DNA from: Gammaproteobacteria bacterium
GTDB lineage: Bacteria > Pseudomonadota > Gammaproteobacteria > Enterobacterales > Alteromonadaceae
Assembly (NCBI GenBank): GCA_018826295.1
Contig: JAHJZX010000057.1
Span: forward strand, 1 to 64,000
Direction: 5' to 3'
DNA length: 64,000 bases
The notes below the pieces were generated by a model. That model had not been told where the DNA came from and did not search any database. It was given only the letters and a program-made list of their open reading frames with translations. Below are positions 56,181-64,000 of this stretch, in pieces. The number at the start of each line of letters is the position of its first letter. Position 1 is the stretch's first letter. The translations under genes were made by a program, and so were the position numbers.

Positions 56181-56849
56181 ATGAAATATTTAATTATCCT
56201 TCTTGCCCTGTTTGCTGTATATGCTCATGCGAAAGAAAGCATATGCTTTGGTAGCACATCTAATGGCAGGCTTGAAGGCGGCGTGCAGTTGCCCAGCAGA
56301 GGTAATAACTATGAAGGGTACAGCGCTATTACAAGGCTTGCCGGCAGAACCTATGTTCATACTGAAGTGCATAAAATATTTGTAAATGCTTACGCGAGTT
56401 TAGAGCGCTTAGAGCCAGCCAAGGTCTATAAATACGCCGAAACAGGCTTTGAACAGGGCGGCAGTTTTAAGCCGCATAAAACCCACCAGAATGGCTTGTC
56501 TATCGATTTTATGACTCCGGTAATAAACAAGGATGGCGAGTCAGTACATTTGCCAACTAACCCGCTAAATAAGTTTGGTTACAACATAGAGTTTGATGCG
56601 CAAGGCAAATTCAACGAATTTGAAATTGATTATACCGCTCTGGCGGCACACCTTGTTGCTTTGCATAAAGCGTCAAAACAACTGGGCTACGATATTTGGC
56701 GTGTAATTTTTGATCCTGAGCTTCAGCCGCAGTTATTTAACACAAAATATGGTGAGTATCTGAAGTCAAATATACGCTTTTCAACAAAGCGTTCCTGGGT
56801 GCGTCACGATGAACACTACCATGTAGATTTCGACGTGCCGTGCAAATAA
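56181..56849 (+). CDS. MepA-like (penicillin-insensitive) murein endopeptidase family protein
   Basis: A 222-aa exported protein from the ATG at 56181. Signal peptide residues 1-15 (YLIILLALFAVYAHA). Zinc-peptidase motifs are HKTHQNGLSIDFMTPV (H-x-x-G-x-x-x-D type) and the late RHDEHYHVDF (H-x-H), as in LAS-group peptidases that cut peptidoglycan cross-links. The longer reading from 56148 lacks the signal start. Probably a periplasmic cell-wall hydrolase carried in the array. A 31-codon frame just upstream (56075-56167) is probably a remnant. Confidence 0.78.
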   Translation: MKYLIILLALFAVYAHAKESICFGSTSNGRLEGGVQLPSRGNNYEGYSAITRLAGRTYVHTEVHKIFVNAYASLERLEPAKVYKYAETGFEQGGSFKPHKTHQNGLSIDFMTPVINKDGESVHLPTNPLNKFGYNIEFDAQGKFNEFEIDYTALAAHLVALHKASKQLGYDIWRVIFDPELQPQLFNTKYGEYLKSNIRFSTKRSWVRHDEHYHVDFDVPCK

Positions 56850-56911
56850 ACGCAAACAACGGGTTATGCCGGACAACTTTGGGCTGCCGTCTTTTTGAAT
56901 GCTGTACGGGC

Positions 56912-56956
56912 GCTTAACCAGCAGAAAATTGCCAGCTTTTGTGGCGGGCGTTATAC
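56912..56956 (+). other. Candidate attC before the 93-aa membrane protein gene
   Basis: GCTTAAC (56912-56918) and GTTATAC (56950-56956) have the spacing and orientation of R'' and R', with GGCGGGC before GTT. Its R'' does not complement the visible start of the preceding cassette (GTTATGT), so the array is imperfect here. Confidence 0.4.
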
Positions 56957-56973
56957 ATTTGGGAGAGTTTAGC

Positions 56974-57255
56974 ATGAGCAATATCACACCAACTCAAAAC
57001 CTTATTTGGGCCGCCATTTGGTTTATGCTTGGGCTTGGTTTGGTTACAGCTGCAATTGCAGCACTGATGTGGCACGGCGCTTTTATTGCTCCGGCGTTAC
57101 TCATGATGTCGGTAATACTGTTTATGTTAAGCGCCCAGCGGACACAACGTTTTGCGATTGAGCCCAGCAAATTTAGCAAGCGTATGCAATTTAGCGCCTT
57201 TGCTACGATTATTCTCAGCAGTCTTTCAATTGTGTTTAATTCTGCACTGCAGTGA
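56974..57255 (+). CDS. Cassette L: small membrane protein
   Basis: A 93-aa protein from the ATG at 56974 (GGGAGA before it) with three TM helices (about 10-30, 35-52 and 70-90). It sits in a cassette with perfectly complementary 10-base ends (GTTATACATT at 56950 and AATGTATAAC at 57255). Function unknown. Confidence 0.72.
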   Translation: MSNITPTQNLIWAAIWFMLGLGLVTAAIAALMWHGAFIAPALLMMSVILFMLSAQRTQRFAIEPSKFSKRMQFSAFATIILSSLSIVFNSALQ

Positions 57256-57316
57256 ATGTATAACAAGGCGCTATTGTCATCATTTAAACATATCAATTTT
57301 GGTCAGGAGTTAATAT
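57255..57316 (+). other. attC site of cassette L
   Basis: AATGTATAAC (57255-57264) is the exact complement of GTTATACATT (56950-56959). AAGGCGC follows as L''. R' is GTTAATA (57309-57315), which runs into the ATG of the tautomerase gene. Confidence 0.75.
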
Positions 57317-57518
57317 GCCATATGTAAATATTCAAATAACCAAAGGTGCAACTAAACAGCAAAAAGCCGCTCTTGTTAAAGATGTAACCGATTCTCTGGT
57401 TCGCGTTTTGGGAAAGAAGCCTGAGTATACGCATGTGGTGATACAAGAAATTGAGGAAGAAAATTGGGGATTTTCAGGCTTGCTGACTGATGAATGGAAA
57501 AAGCAACAGAATGATTAA
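57315..57518 (+). CDS. 4-oxalocrotonate tautomerase family protein
   Basis: A 67-aa tautomerase. After removal of the initiator Met the catalytic Pro is N-terminal (PYVNIQIT). TKQQKAALVKDVTDSLVRVLG and THVVIQEIEEENWG are typical of the small 4-OT family, which act as hexamers. AGGAG precedes the ATG. The stop TAA lies in GATTAAC, matching the cassette start GTTAAT at 57309. Substrate unknown. Confidence 0.9.
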   Translation: MPYVNIQITKGATKQQKAALVKDVTDSLVRVLGKKPEYTHVVIQEIEEENWGFSGLLTDEWKKQQND

Positions 57519-57595
57519 CAGACCAAACCGCTCTGAGGTGAAACAGGATCTGCTTACTGCTGGTAGCGCTATTGGTAAAGCTTTAGGTGATTAAA

Positions 57596-57892
57596 GTGTT
57601 ACAGTGGGTTATAAGAAATTTTGCGTTATTAGTTGGTGGTGTAATTCTACTACCTATAGTTTTATACGCACTGTTAATGTTTGCTGCTTTTGGGCTAGGT
57701 TTTTCAGATATCGAGTCTGGCAATAGAACCGCTTTTACCTGGCTAGTAGCCGCCTATATACTTGTTTTTGGCGTTGCCATAAAGCTATCGAGAAAGAGTT
57801 TTAAATTAAATGGTAGTTATGCGTATTGGGACTTTCTCCCATTGGCATACTTCTTCACGATATTTGTTTTAATGTTTTCGGGCGAATTCTGA
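57596..57892 (+). CDS. Hypothetical small membrane protein
   Basis: A 98-aa protein from the GTG at 57596, preceded by TTTAGGTGA; a GTG at 57587 adds three residues. Three TM helices (about 10-32, 45-62 and 78-95) with GLGFSDIESGNRTAFTWLVAAY between the first two. Family not recognised. AT-rich as in the cassettes. Confidence 0.65.
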   Translation: MLQWVIRNFALLVGGVILLPIVLYALLMFAAFGLGFSDIESGNRTAFTWLVAAYILVFGVAIKLSRKSFKLNGSYAYWDFLPLAYFFTIFVLMFSGEF

Positions 57893-58014
57893 AGCAATCT
57901 GCAGCTGGCAAGTTGCTCAGAAGGACTAAAAAAACTGGGCTTGCGCGCTGTTGTTGCTCATGTTAGCTAAGCATTTATGTGTTCATTGGTAATATGTTAT
58001 TAGAACAGGAAGTC

Positions 58015-58305
58015 ATGAGAAATCAGCGCAATCATTTATCCAAAATTATTTGGTCTGATAGTACAGTGGCAGGGTATTCATTTGATTCATTATCAAAGGT
58101 TTTTGAATTAAACGTCGTTGATTATCAAGGTAAAAAGTTAAACGTTGTGTTCAGTAATGTTGAGTGCAATTTTTTAGATGACCCTGTGTATATTGTCAAT
58201 GCCTGTTTTTCGGAATTAAATGGGTTGAGCATCGCTGAATTTTCAGATGACGATGGAGTTGTGATAAAACTAATTTTCGCAAATAGTGAAATACTATGTG
58301 TGTAA
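58015..58305 (+). CDS. Hypothetical soluble protein
   Basis: A 96-aa acidic protein from the ATG at 58015 (AGGAAG before it). Beta-rich in appearance (VFELNVVDYQGKKLNVVFSNVECNFL); no motif recognised. AT-rich. An upstream ATG-like start at 57979 lacks a ribosome site. Confidence 0.6.
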   Translation: MRNQRNHLSKIIWSDSTVAGYSFDSLSKVFELNVVDYQGKKLNVVFSNVECNFLDDPVYIVNACFSELNGLSIAEFSDDDGVVIKLIFANSEILCV

Positions 58306-58422
58306 AACGGTTCTCAAGTCCATTCTGTTCGTTATGGCCATTGACAGTTAGCTTGAGGCTTTGAGCAGGTTTAGCCATCAATCAATTGCCCCGTCGCAAA
58401 ACACTGGTGGATTGAGGCGACT

Positions 58423-58728
58423 ATGGAAGTAGGTTTAACAAGAACAATTTCGCTAATTTTTATTGTTCTATATTCTTCTTTTCTGGCTGCGGCGCTATTG
58501 AACGCAACAGTTATGAATATTCAATTTGATCGTACCTATGATGCGTGGGGGCCGTTGTTCTTAGTAGTTGTATCTGTTGGCGTTTATCGACGCACAAGAT
58601 GGGGACGTTGGTTTATGTACCCCGTTGCATTATTTATGTGCTTAGGAATTCCTTTAGGAACTTTGCTTGGCGGTTTCATGTTTTGGCATCTGACGAAATA
58701 CAGAGCAGCTTTTACTGCATGGTACTGA
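58423..58728 (+). CDS. Hypothetical small membrane protein
   Basis: A 101-aa protein with three TM helices (about 8-28, 42-55 and 63-88). YRRTRWGRWFMYPVALFMCLGIPLG lies in the middle. GAGG precedes the ATG. Family not recognised. Confidence 0.65.
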   Translation: MEVGLTRTISLIFIVLYSSFLAAALLNATVMNIQFDRTYDAWGPLFLVVVSVGVYRRTRWGRWFMYPVALFMCLGIPLGTLLGGFMFWHLTKYRAAFTAWY

Positions 58729-58826
58729 TCGTTGTCGCTAATCAGGGCGCTTTCAAACCCCGGCGAATGTAGATTTCTTAATGGTGGTTAGTCAGGCAGG
58801 CTTATGTTGAATAAATTAGTACTGAA

Positions 58827-59648
58827 ATGTTGTTAGATTACAACCCGGTACAAGGGCAAGTTGCTGATAACCATGCATATACGACGTGGCAAGCGTTAGC
58901 GCCATTAAATCGCTGGGTGCAAGCATTCTGGCAACTGAAGGTGCCCAAAGGTCAGTTTTGCTATCATAGCGTGCCGGATAACTGTGTTGATTGGATAATC
59001 AACCAACATTGCTTCAACGATAATTTTCTTATTCCGCCATTTCTGTCATCTACCTTGTTTCATATCCAGGGGCCGGCGAGCTTTTTTGGTATTCGTTTTA
59101 GAATTCTCGGCCATCAAGGCTTGATCGCTACGCCATTGGGCGAATGGCAAATGGCCGGTAGCGTAAGGGCTGAAGACTTACTAGCCAAAGAGGTTGTTGG
59201 TGCTGTATTTGCTGCCCTTGAAAATACACCAGGCTCTAATAAACCAGGCTTTGATGCGCATTTGCGCCTCCTGTCAGACGTGTTGTTGTCTGCTATCAGC
59301 TGTGCCGACGTTGACCCTCGTCTGGCGCACTACATCCGCTACTGTTACCAAAATGTCGGCTCCTATCTGGATCTGTCGGATAGCCAGTGTGCAGAATTTG
59401 GCGTGTCTGCACGCCAGCTCAGAAGGTTAACCAGCCAGCATCTTGGGCTACTGCCAAAAGACTTTGCTAAGGTGTTGAAATTTCAGCACATGCTTAAAGC
59501 TATGCATACCGCGCAGTATAGCCGGGCATACCTGGATCATTATTACGACCAACCGCATTTTGTGCGTGAGTTTAAGCGTTTATCTGGCGTAACGCCTTCG
59601 CAGTTTCAAAAGATGTCCGTGTTATACAATCATTTCTCTTCGGCGTGA
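58827..59648 (+). CDS. AraC-family transcriptional regulator
   Basis: A 273-aa regulator. The N-terminal part (VQAFWQLKVPKGQFCYHSVPDNCVDWIIN and GIRFRILGHQGL) is the DUF6597-like ligand domain found in this AraC subgroup. The C-terminal helix-turn-helix pair contains CAEFGVSARQLRRLTSQHLGLLPKDFAKVLKFQ and ends HFVREFKRLSGVTPSQF. It probably controls the VOC gene that starts 42 bases downstream. Confidence 0.88.
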   Translation: MLLDYNPVQGQVADNHAYTTWQALAPLNRWVQAFWQLKVPKGQFCYHSVPDNCVDWIINQHCFNDNFLIPPFLSSTLFHIQGPASFFGIRFRILGHQGLIATPLGEWQMAGSVRAEDLLAKEVVGAVFAALENTPGSNKPGFDAHLRLLSDVLLSAISCADVDPRLAHYIRYCYQNVGSYLDLSDSQCAEFGVSARQLRRLTSQHLGLLPKDFAKVLKFQHMLKAMHTAQYSRAYLDHYYDQPHFVREFKRLSGVTPSQFQKMSVLYNHFSSA

Positions 59649-59690
59649 CAAATAATGTCCCGGCTAATTAACAATTAGGGAGAGGGTAAA

Positions 59691-60089
59691 ATGATTGAAA
59701 TTGAAGCGATGTTCCCGGTGATGGTAACAACGGATTTAGCCGCCGTGAAAGCGTTTTATGAAACGGTGTTTGGCTTTAATGCGGTATTTTTTCAGCCGGA
59801 CTTTTACTTGCATTTGGTCTCACCAGGTTCAGGTGTTCAGCTTGGGTTCCTGATGCCGGAGCATGCCAGCCAACCTGAGTTTCTTCACTCACGAATGAGC
59901 CCCGATGGATACGTGATCTCGCTGGAGGTTAACAATGCCGCTCAGGCCTATGCGCAGGCGCAAAAAATGAATTTGACCATTGCGATGCAGCTAAAAGAAG
60001 AAGCCTGGGGGCAAATACATTTTATGCTGCAAGACCCGGCAGGCTTTCGCATTGATGTGGTGCAGCATTTAGCCGCTGCAGGGAATTAG
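59691..60089 (+). CDS. VOC family (glyoxalase/bleomycin-resistance fold) protein
   Basis: A 132-aa protein with two beta-alpha-beta-beta-beta units. MVTTDLAAVKAFYETVFGF and FMLQDPAGFRIDVVQHL are the usual VOC signatures. GGGAGAGGGT precedes the ATG. The AraC regulator upstream suggests inducible expression. Reaction or ligand unknown. Confidence 0.88.
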   Translation: MIEIEAMFPVMVTTDLAAVKAFYETVFGFNAVFFQPDFYLHLVSPGSGVQLGFLMPEHASQPEFLHSRMSPDGYVISLEVNNAAQAYAQAQKMNLTIAMQLKEEAWGQIHFMLQDPAGFRIDVVQHLAAAGN

Positions 60090-60131
60090 TCCGGGCAACA
60101 GCTAATAAACTGCAGCGGCAGTGACACTGCT

Positions 60132-61061
60132 TTACTGCGACTGCTGCGGGCTGTTTCGCACCGGCACCCGGACATTACAGACTTCAATATAACCGGCAGG
60201 GTGTTGGTACCATTCGCCGCCGCGGTTGCGCTGGGCTTCTACAACACCGTTAAAGGTTGCGGTGTCGGTGCGCAGCACCTGTAGTGCGGTGCGCTGGGCC
60301 GGTGCTAAGTCAGCAGCGAGGCTAATGTTTTTAATAAAGGTGTACTGCCCGGCAGATGGATAAAAGCCCATAGCGCCCTGGCCTCTGGGCAGGGTTGATA
60401 ATAACTCCATGCCCTGACGCACTGTGCCAACCAGGGTAATATTGCGATCCAGGTGCCGTGGTGCATGGCCGGTTACTACGTACATTGCCGTACCGGAGCC
60501 GCTATCGGTTTCGTTACCGCGGGCGATACCGACAGCGCCGTAGCAATGGGTTAACCAGCCGCTGTTGCTACTTGGGTCCATTGCCATGGCAAAGCCATTA
60601 GCATGGCCGGTTTGTGGCGCGTAGCCGTCGCGATCGCTTAACGGCGTAAAAGCGAAGTTCGCCGGTAACTTAACGCTAAACTCGGCCGCTATGCTGCGTT
60701 TGGCCTTTGTTAGCGGTTTTGGTGCCGTGCCGTCGGGCTCATTCCATTGCACCACATAGTTATCCTGCACCCGCACTATTGGGATGTTCTGATAAAAGCC
60801 TTCGCGCACCAGGGCTTTAATATTGCTGATATGCTTAGGCGCAAATTCGCTGGCCAGTTCGATAACTACCCGGCCGCCGGGCAGCTCCAGGTACAAGGTG
60901 TTATCGGCATCAAGCTCACGCCAATCGGTAGCACTGCTTTGTGCCAGCCAGTCGGCTACGGTCACTTTGGCGGCTGTTGTGTCGCTGGCTATTGCACTGC
61001 CAGCGGCGGTGGCCAACATAGCACTGGCCAGTAATGAAAAGCGCTGGTGCTTTTTCAGCAT
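60132..61061 (-). CDS. Cyclophilin-type peptidyl-prolyl isomerase, exported
   Basis: A 309-aa protein with a signal peptide ([17 protein letters not shown]). The cyclophilin fold begins about residue 53 ([23 protein letters not shown]) and includes [17 protein letters not shown] and later GAVGIARGN. Longer than small PPIases because of inserted loops (about 130-180) and a C-terminal extension. Likely a periplasmic foldase. Single gene, convergent with the VOC gene. Confidence 0.9.
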   Translation of the reverse strand: MLKKHQRFSLLASAMLATAAGSAIASDTTAAKVTVADWLAQSSATDWRELDADNTLYLELPGGRVVIELASEFAPKHISNIKALVREGFYQNIPIVRVQDNYVVQWNEPDGTAPKPLTKAKRSIAAEFSVKLPANFAFTPLSDRDGYAPQTGHANGFAMAMDPSSNSGWLTHCYGAVGIARGNETDSGSGTAMYVVTGHAPRHLDRNITLVGTVRQGMELLSTLPRGQGAMGFYPSAGQYTFIKNISLAADLAPAQRTALQVLRTDTATFNGVVEAQRNRGGEWYQHPAGYIEVCNVRVPVRNSPQQSQ

Positions 61062-61210
61062 CGGTTTGTTCCGGTTAGTATTTTATAAATAAACTAACAG
61101 ACAACTGTGCCTGTCGCTAGTAGGGCGCAGCTGAGCCTAAAACTGCTTGTTAGGCCAGGCCGGGTTGAATAAAGTGCAGCTATACCAACTTCGGATAAAG
61201 AAAACTTTTT

Positions 61211-62434
61211 ATGATGCCTGCCTCAGTTATTACCTGGTTATGTTGTTGCAGCTTAGTCTTAAGCGGGCAAGTTTATGCACAGCAACACAAGTTGTTAGCA
61301 GATGATGGTAAAGCTGGCGACCAGTTTGGCTTCAGTGTTGCGATAGATGGCACAACTGCATTGGTTGGAGCCCACCAAACCGATGTTAATACTTTGCCGG
61401 ACGCCGGGGCCGCCTACGTTTTTTCGCTTGGCGCTGCCGGCTGGCAACAGCAAGCAACATTGTTTGCCAGCCCCGCTTATGCTGGTGACACCTTTGGCGG
61501 CAATGTGGCGTTAAAAAACCACCATGCCATGTTAGGTGCGATAAAAAGAGACGATAAAGCCGAAGATGCCGGCGCAGTATTTGCGTTTAGCCGCAGCGCG
61601 GGTTCCTGGTCGCAACAACAAATATTAACCGCTAATGATGGCAAAGCGGGCGATGCCTTTGGTCAAAGCATAGCGTTGACAGAGCGCTTTATGGTGATAG
61701 GCGCGCCGCATAGTGACGCACCTCTGCAAGACTCGGGCTCTGCTTACGTCTACCTACTGGACAACGACAAATGGCACTTTCACAGCAAACTTACTGCCAC
61801 TGACGGTGCAGAAGGCGACCTGTTTGGCATCAGTGTCGCTATTGATGGCAATACCATTTTGGTTGGCGCTGACTTGAATGACGAACGGGCGGAAAAAGCT
61901 GGCGCCGTGTATGTCTATGAATTTGACGGAACCCAATGGCAGCAACAAGCGAAGCTGATGGCAGAAGATGGCGCCAATTCAGATATTTTTGGCGTCAGAG
62001 TGGCATTGGCTGGCGATACGGCACTGATTTCTGCCAGACGAGCTGATATCGGGGGCGTGGGTAAGGACGCGGGGGCGGCCTATATATTTGCGCGCAGCAA
62101 AGGCCAATGGACGCAGAGCCAAAAGCTTGTTGCACCTGATGGTAAAGCCGATGACAGGTTTGCCCGTGGCGTGGCGCTAAATAACGACACAGCCTTAATT
62201 AGCGCTATGCAGCATGACGCTAATGGCAATAACGCCGGTGCACTGTACGTGTTCAAAAAACAGCAAGGACAATGGCGCTATAGCAGCAAAATCGTCGCCA
62301 GCGATGCGGTAGCGGAAGACCGGTTTGGTTGGAATGTTGCGCTGTCCGACAACACTGCACTGGTGGCTGTGCCGCATCGTAGCGACAAGGGGGCGGCATC
62401 GGGCGCGGCTTATGTTGTGCAAATAACCGAGTAA
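61211..62434 (+). CDS. FG-GAP repeat (seven-bladed propeller) exported protein
   Basis: A 407-aa protein with a signal peptide (about 1-23). Seven repeats of about 55 residues follow, each with the form L-x-A-x-D-G-K-A-G-D-x-F-G, then T-A-L-V-G-A-x and G-A-A-Y-V-F, as in integrin-like FG-GAP propellers. The acidic loops could bind calcium. No other domain, so it is a free propeller. Function unknown. Start could be either Met of MMPAS. Confidence 0.88.
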   Translation: MMPASVITWLCCCSLVLSGQVYAQQHKLLADDGKAGDQFGFSVAIDGTTALVGAHQTDVNTLPDAGAAYVFSLGAAGWQQQATLFASPAYAGDTFGGNVALKNHHAMLGAIKRDDKAEDAGAVFAFSRSAGSWSQQQILTANDGKAGDAFGQSIALTERFMVIGAPHSDAPLQDSGSAYVYLLDNDKWHFHSKLTATDGAEGDLFGISVAIDGNTILVGADLNDERAEKAGAVYVYEFDGTQWQQQAKLMAEDGANSDIFGVRVALAGDTALISARRADIGGVGKDAGAAYIFARSKGQWTQSQKLVAPDGKADDRFARGVALNNDTALISAMQHDANGNNAGALYVFKKQQGQWRYSSKIVASDAVAEDRFGWNVALSDNTALVAVPHRSDKGAASGAAYVVQITE

Positions 62435-62503
62435 AAATGCGGCAAATTGTTAAGGGTAATCGGCTAAACTTAAGCCACTTTCAGACTACGGTAGGTTAGT
62501 TTT

Positions 62504-63019
62504 ATGGCAAGGCACATTATCGTTTCTACTGCACTGTTATTACTGGTATCAGTGTCATCTGCAGTCTACGCCGGCGAAACGCTGACTCTGGCACCGGGGC
62601 AAACCTCACCTAAAGCCAGTATCGGGCAGCTAAGTTGGCTGGCCGGGCATTGGCGCGGTGAGGCGCTCGGTGGTGTGGTAGAAGAGCAGTGGGCACCGCC
62701 ATCCGCCGGCAGTATGGTTGGCACTTTTAAGCTGAGCAGCAAGGGTAAAGTTAAATTTTACGAAATTGAGATAATCCGCGAAGTGGCTGACAGTTTAATA
62801 TTGCAACTGAAGCACTTTAACCATGACTTAAAAGGCTGGGAAGAAAAACATCAAACAGTCGACTTTGCGCTGGTAAAAATCGACGCCAATGCGGCCTACT
62901 TTGACGGCTTTACCATCCGCAAAATCTCAGACAATGAGATCCACATGTTTGTGGTGTTGGGGCGTGAACCAGAAGTAAAAGAAGTCAGTTTTAAGTACCA
63001 GCGAGTGCCGCAAGGGTAA
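62504..63019 (+). CDS. DUF6265 family exported protein
   Basis: A 171-aa protein with a signal peptide (residues 4-22). The mature part begins with the lipocalin-like DUF6265 features LSWLAGHWRGEALGGVVEEQW, AGSMVGTFK, and FYEIEIIREVADSLIL. Function unknown; such proteins are common single genes in marine gammaproteobacteria. Confidence 0.85.
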   Translation: MARHIIVSTALLLLVSVSSAVYAGETLTLAPGQTSPKASIGQLSWLAGHWRGEALGGVVEEQWAPPSAGSMVGTFKLSSKGKVKFYEIEIIREVADSLILQLKHFNHDLKGWEEKHQTVDFALVKIDANAAYFDGFTIRKISDNEIHMFVVLGREPEVKEVSFKYQRVPQG

Positions 63020-63285
63020 TACGGCTGTTTGGACTAGTACCCAGCGTTTGCAGGCAAAGCCGATCGGTAGTTGTACTTACTCTAAACGTTGCTAGCGTGA
63101 GACTTAGCGGCCTTAATCTATCTATATTTTCTGACAAATACATTGGAATAAATCTAGTCTTGAAATCCACACTAAAAACATGCAGAGTCGGCCAAATTTA
63201 AAAAATAGAATTGCCTGGACGGAACCACAGTGTTTTTTTCAGGTTTCTCTTCGGGCTCGTCGGGCTGCTACTTAAGGAAAAAACC
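63020..63285. other. Intergenic region, no gene seen
   Basis: 266 bases of AT-rich sequence without a supportable reading frame. AAGGAA lies 10 bases before the methyltransferase ATG. A composition shift to AT-rich DNA begins near 63110. Confidence 0.5.
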
Positions 63286-64000
63286 ATGGCGCTAAGGCAC
63301 TATGCACACAGGCTTAAAAACAGATTCAGTTTTATGATATTCAAACTTCGAAGCAGAGGAAAACAACAGTTTGAATGCCCTCTTTGTGCTTATATAGGTC
63401 CATTCATGGATATTACCCCTTCTACCGGACAAAGAAAACACGCAAAATGCCCGAATTGTAATGCGTTGGAAAGGCACCGAATTCAATTTTTAGTCGTTGA
63501 AAAAGTTTTAAATAATTTAAACACATCAGATATGAAGATGCTTCATTTCGCCCCTGAACCATTTTTCAAAAATTATTTCTCCAAACGATTTGGGCAATAC
63601 GAAACTGCCGACTTAAACATGAAAGATGTTGATCATAATGTTGATCTGCAAAGGCTCCCTTTTGATAGTGGTACTTATGATTTTATCTTTGCCTCTCATG
63701 TTTTAGAACACATACCTGATGACGAAAAAGCGATTTCAGAAATAAGAAGAGTATTAAAACCCAATGGAATAGCCATTCTTCCCGTCCCAATAGTTGCGGA
63801 AAAAACCATTGAGTATTCAGAGCCTAACCCTTTTGAAACTTACCATGTTCGAGCCCCCGGAATTGATTATTTTGATAAGTACGAGCGCATGTTTTCAAAA
63901 GTAGAGCGGTATAGTTCTGAATCACTTCCGGAAAAATATCAATTGTTTGTTTATGAAAACAGAAGCCACTGGCCAACAAAAGAAATTCCTTTGCGTCCTG
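63286..64000 (+). CDS. Class I SAM-dependent methyltransferase (partial, cut by window end)
   Basis: An open frame of 238 codons from the ATG at 63286 with AAGGAA before it, running off the right edge. It opens with a basic stretch and a zinc-ribbon-like pair of CxxC motifs (CPLC and CPNC). The Rossmann methyltransferase follows: MLHFAPEPFF, YETADLNMKD, FDSGTYDFIFASHVLEHIPDD and EIRRVLKPNGIAIL. The type is seen in sugar/O-antigen or small-molecule methylation. AT-rich compared with the genes before it, so it may begin another acquired region. Confidence 0.85.
   Translation, partial: MALRHYAHRLKNRFSFMIFKLRSRGKQQFECPLCAYIGPFMDITPSTGQRKHAKCPNCNALERHRIQFLVVEKVLNNLNTSDMKMLHFAPEPFFKNYFSKRFGQYETADLNMKDVDHNVDLQRLPFDSGTYDFIFASHVLEHIPDDEKAISEIRRVLKPNGIAILPVPIVAEKTIEYSEPNPFETYHVRAPGIDYFDKYERMFSKVERYSSESLPEKYQLFVYENRSHWPTKEIPLRP

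Larger units (their letters stand above)
46771..57519 (+). mobile_element. Integron-like gene-cassette array without visible integrase (CALIN-like)
   Basis: A run of small plus-strand cassettes bounded by GTTRRRY junctions. Complementary cassette ends are: GTTCTGT 46771 / ACAGAAC 47035; GTTAGC 47086 / GCTAAC 47320; GTTATAGCTAC 47398 / GTAGCTATAAC 47941; GTTAGCC 48028 / GGCTAAC 48399; GTTATATGCC 48471 / GGCATATAAC 48799; GTTAAGC 48875 / GCTTAAC 49756; GTTAGGT 50600 / ACCTAAC 50875; GTTATACATT 56950 / AATGTATAAC 57255. The part from 46771 to 49818 is continuous. Between about 50.9 and 55.4 kb, attC sites are weak or absent. No tyrosine recombinase gene is present in the window. Confidence 0.85.

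Overview
The window is a stretch of gammaproteobacterial chromosome. The rplU-rpmA-obgE-folA and lptD-surA-pdxA-rsmA-apaG-apaH blocks, rapA, ompA, DUF3718 and DUF3530 genes, and the overall gene style point to the Rheinheimera/Arsukibacterium/Alishewanella group or a close Alteromonadales-like relative. This placement is inferred from protein resemblance; no database search was run.

Bases 1-46544 are ordinary, densely packed chromosome. They hold the end of rplU, rpmA, obgE, folA, a DUF3718 protein, a chemoreceptor, the lptD-surA-pdxA-rsmA-apaG-apaH operon (minus strand), djlA, a DUF3530 hydrolase-like gene, ompA, rluA-rapA, a PIN-PhoH gene, a lone membrane sensor-like protein, a transglutaminase-like/choice-of-anchor H pair, a second RluA-family gene, a TPR protein with a decayed GGDEF-like end, a hydroxyacid dehydrogenase, a globin/DUF3034/EAL operon, a patatin-autotransporter, a two-gene ABC exporter, a solute-binding/Cache fusion, a TerB-like gene, mtfA, an RND efflux pair, a Ca/Na antiporter and a 739-aa VRR-NUC plus DEDDh exonuclease fusion.

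From the stop codon of that exonuclease (46544) to about 57.5 kb the DNA changes character and becomes an integron-like gene-cassette array. Small plus-strand genes, several AT-rich, are separated by attC-like sites ending in GTTRRRY. The diagnostic evidence is that most cassettes carry perfectly or almost perfectly complementary ends, for example GTTATAGCTAC at 47398 with GTAGCTATAAC at 47941, and GTTATATGCC at 48471 with GGCATATAAC at 48799. No integrase gene is visible anywhere in the window. A leader sequence (a 138-bp core with a sigma70-like promoter and a G-TT junction) occurs three times, at 46636-46773, 50465-50602 and 55352-55489. The first two copies extend to 292 bp and include the last 20 codons of the exonuclease gene, so the second copy carries a diverged duplicate of that gene end.

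Cassette cargo includes a miniature FliF-like (flagellar M-ring) protein that probably starts at AUU, small membrane proteins, a leucine-rich-repeat protein, an acyltransferase-3, a GNAT, a beta-lactamase-fold lipoprotein, a rhomboid, a DUF7000 protein, a MepA-like peptidase and a tautomerase. Some of these sit in stretches where I could not find intact attC sites. From about 58.8 kb the gene content looks like normal chromosome again: an AraC regulator, a VOC protein, a cyclophilin, an FG-GAP propeller, a DUF6265 protein and a methyltransferase cut off by the right edge.
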